Part shown: positions 6,022 to 7,918 of the stretch, piece by piece
Layout: each line of letters begins with the position of its first letter
How positions within the stretch are numbered: the stretch's first letter is position 1
Program-made: the position numbers and the translations under genes
Notes under the pieces: model-generated
The model's database searches: none
The model's input: the letters and a program-made list of their open reading frames with translations, nothing else
What the model was told of the DNA's origin: nothing
Source: Clostridia bacterium
GTDB lineage: Bacteria > Bacillota_A > Clostridia > Oscillospirales > CAG-272
NCBI GenBank assembly: GCA_017533545.1
Contig: JAFXHW010000123.1
Span: 1 to 7,918 of the forward strand
Length of the DNA stretch: 7,918 nt
Direction: 5' to 3'

Positions 6022-7918
6022 ATGAACAACCTTTACAATAAAGTAAAATCGGCGCTCTTTTCCGATTTTAAAGCCACGATCACCTACGGCGACGTGCCCG
6101 ATCTTAAGACTATTGAGCTTGGCGACTATACCGAAACCGTTTTGTCAGACCGTGTTATACTCAGCTACAACACGCCCGCAGAGGTGAAGAAATTTGAAGT
6201 GATCGCAAAATTCACCGACAAAAATATCGTGCTGTACGTTGATGCGGTGCTCAACAATTTGAAATTCTACGGCTTTGCGGGTGTTTCCTTCAAGCTTGGA
6301 AACATGAAGCCCGACCGTATTTTGGGCAACTATTCCGCCTGGGGACCCTTCTGGAACTCGCCTTCCTTTAACAACAGCTTTGATGACCTGTGCGGCAAGC
6401 ATTTCTCTCTCCTTATAAAGGAAGGGGATCAGCACTGGGCTTTGGCTGCTCTTTGCGGCGACAATTTCCGCGCAGAATGTGAGGGCGGACGACTCGATCT
6501 GTCGGCAGAGTTCGGCGGACTTGAGTATTACTCGGGCGCATTCGCATCGATCGCCCTTTCGGCCGATCCTTACGAAGCAATCGATTCCGCGCACCGCTTT
6601 GCCCGTCAGACAGGCGCAATCCGCGTTCCGCTCAGATACGAGCGCACCCTTCCCGAGCATTTCAGAAAGCTCGGCTGGTGCACCTGGGATGCATTCTACT
6701 ATGACGTTTGCGAAGAGCTTATTTTCAAAAAGCTAGATGAATTCAAAGAAAAGAATATCCCCGTAAAATGGGTAATCATCGACGACGGCTGGATGCAGAC
6801 GGGCGGAGAGGGTCAGCTTTGCTCCTTCATTGAAAACCGTGCAAAATTCCCGAGCGGACTTAAGGCTGTCGTTAAGCGCATGAAAGAGGAATACGGCATC
6901 GAAAAGGTTGCCGTATGGCACGCCTTCCTCGGTTGGTGGAATGGTGTTCATCCGCAATCTGAGCTCTATGAGCAGATGAAGGATTACATCTATCAGTCCC
7001 CTCAGTCAGGCAGATTCCTCCCCTCGCTTGACGAAGAAAAGGCATTTGTTTTCTGGGATACCTGGCACAGCTATCTCAAGAGCTGCGGCATCGATTTCGT
7101 TAAGGTTGACAATCAGAGCTCAACTATCGGGCTTGTCAAGGGTCTTGAGCCCACATCTGTCAGCTGCCGTCATTGCCACAATGCCATCGAACGTTCGATA
7201 ATCAAAAACTTCAAGGGCGCAGTAGTCAACTGCATGGGTATGCACATAGAAAACGCGCTCGCTCGTCCGATTACCGCGGTATCGCGTAACAGCGACGACT
7301 TCTTCCCCAGCCAGCCCGGCAAGGATTTCTTCTTCCATTGCGAGCAGAATATGTACAACGCCCTCTGGCACGGCCAGATCTACTACTGCGATTTCGATAT
7401 GTGGTGGAGCAATCACGAGTATGCCGTTCATCACGGCGTTCTCCGCGCCATCTCCGGCTCGCCCGTATATACGAGCGACCAGATTGGCATCACCCTTCCC
7501 GAAAACCTTATGCCGGTAATTGAGGACAACGGAGATGTCATGATGTGCGACGAAAACGCACGTCCCACCGCCGACTGTCTGTACACCAACTGCCGCGCTG
7601 AGGGCAGATCGCTCAAGGTATACAACTTCAGCGGCGACAATTTCGCATTGGCAGTATTCAACGTCAAAAACGAAAAGGTTACAGAGAATATCGATTTCTC
7701 CGCTATTCCCGCACTCGGTGACGGCGAATATGTCGCATACGAATATTTCACCAAGAAATATTTCCGTATAAAGAAGAACGATTCCCTTCCCTTCGATCTT
7801 GAAGCGAAAGGTATTGCCGCATTCTCCATCTATCCCGTCAAGGCCGACGAAAACGGAGATGAATACGTCATGATGGGAAGCACCGAAAAGTATATCCCGA
7901 TCGCTTCGAAAAACAAGA
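6022..7918 (+). CDS. Raffinose synthase/Sip1-related alpha-galactosidase-like glycosidase, paralogue 2 (3' end cut by window)
   Basis: This is an uninterrupted frame of 632 codons from ATG at 6022 to the window end. It is collinear with the preceding gene throughout and ends at PIASKNK, which is residue 635 in the neighbour, so only about a dozen residues should be missing. It shares all family motifs: LGWCTWDAFY (217-226), IIDDGW (252-257), VAVWHAFLGWW, FVKVDNQSS with predicted nucleophile Asp363, SRNSDDFFP with acid/base Asp425 or Asp426, DFDMWW, GSPVYTSD and ARPTADCLY. VKVD and SDDF match the plant raffinose synthase forms closely. It differs from paralogue 1 in the N-terminal domain, in the loop after IIDDGW (258-275) and after SGSPVYTSD, which suggests a different substrate. 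It also lacks a signal peptide. Its ribosome site AAAGG (6003-6007) is fourteen bases from the ATG, longer than its neighbours, so translation may be weaker. The gap to the previous gene is 53 bases with no terminator. Confidence 0.9.
   Translation, partial: MNNLYNKVKSALFSDFKATITYGDVPDLKTIELGDYTETVLSDRVILSYNTPAEVKKFEVIAKFTDKNIVLYVDAVLNNLKFYGFAGVSFKLGNMKPDRILGNYSAWGPFWNSPSFNNSFDDLCGKHFSLLIKEGDQHWALAALCGDNFRAECEGGRLDLSAEFGGLEYYSGAFASIALSADPYEAIDSAHRFARQTGAIRVPLRYERTLPEHFRKLGWCTWDAFYYDVCEELIFKKLDEFKEKNIPVKWVIIDDGWMQTGGEGQLCSFIENRAKFPSGLKAVVKRMKEEYGIEKVAVWHAFLGWWNGVHPQSELYEQMKDYIYQSPQSGRFLPSLDEEKAFVFWDTWHSYLKSCGIDFVKVDNQSSTIGLVKGLEPTSVSCRHCHNAIERSIIKNFKGAVVNCMGMHIENALARPITAVSRNSDDFFPSQPGKDFFFHCEQNMYNALWHGQIYYCDFDMWWSNHEYAVHHGVLRAISGSPVYTSDQIGITLPENLMPVIEDNGDVMMCDENARPTADCLYTNCRAEGRSLKVYNFSGDNFALAVFNVKNEKVTENIDFSAIPALGDGEYVAYEYFTKKYFRIKKNDSLPFDLEAKGIAAFSIYPVKADENGDEYVMMGSTEKYIPIASKNK
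6874..6908 (+). repeat. 35-base exact direct repeat, copy in paralogue 2
   Basis: This is the partner of 4862-4896, 2012 bases away. Recombination between the two copies would delete one gene-length unit and leave an in-frame chimeric glycosidase. Confidence 0.85.

Noticed and set aside
6145..6660. A 171-codon open frame on the - strand inside the second glycosidase gene, plus similar - strand frames at 6733-6957, 7120-7434 and 7431-7829
   Set aside because: The + strand frame from 6022 is open to the window end and collinear with the neighbouring paralogue. Equivalent antisense frames occur opposite paralogue 1, so they follow from codon use.

Overview
The window reads as a chromosomal segment from a low-to-mid GC Firmicute, most likely a gut-type Clostridia (Oscillospirales/Christensenellales-like). 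This is inferred from four things: a Mini-ribonuclease III gene (a Firmicute and relatives family), a histidine kinase of the clostridial VanS-like variety, AAAGGA-type ribosome binding sites before every gene, and no signal peptide on the glycosidases. No rRNA, tRNA, CRISPR or mobile element was seen. Coding density is high and no gene-free stretch exceeds about 180 bases.

Left part (1-1244). The window opens inside a sensor histidine kinase gene on the + strand (only the ATP-binding domain is left). It converges on a complete MgtC/SapB-family membrane protein gene on the - strand. A compact A-tract/U-tract hairpin between the two probably terminates both transcripts.

Divergent intergenic region (1245-1422). 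Two back-to-back sigma-A-type promoters fit here. One serves mgtC on the - strand. A very good extended -10 promoter (TTGTAA, 17 bases, TATAAT) serves the rightward cluster. An imperfect inverted repeat lies between them.

Right part (1423-7918). Five genes run in the same direction with gaps of 22, 39, 51 and 53 bases and no visible internal terminator, so they may form one operon. They are mrnC (Mini-RNase III, 23S rRNA maturation), wecB/mnaA (UDP-GlcNAc 2-epimerase, non-hydrolysing type, supplying UDP-ManNAc), a ROK-family sugar kinase resembling GlcK, and two tandem paralogous glycosidases. The glycosidases belong to the raffinose synthase/Sip1-related branch (GH36-like, Pfam Raffinose_syn). 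The second is cut by the window end just short of its C-terminus; its reading frame is open all the way from 6022 to 7918.

How the genes may work together (inference): the two predicted cytosolic enzymes would release or transfer alpha-linked galactose or a similar sugar from an imported oligosaccharide, and the ROK kinase would phosphorylate the freed hexose. The epimerase and Mini-RNase III are housekeeping genes whose link to sugar use is not obvious. Alternatively, the epimerase-ROK pair recalls the two domains of animal GNE (UDP-GlcNAc 2-epimerase/ManNAc kinase). The most notable element is the tandem pair of bacterial raffinose-synthase-like enzymes. Both keep the predicted catalytic residues but differ in loops near the active site. 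I see no clear evidence of a wholly new system.
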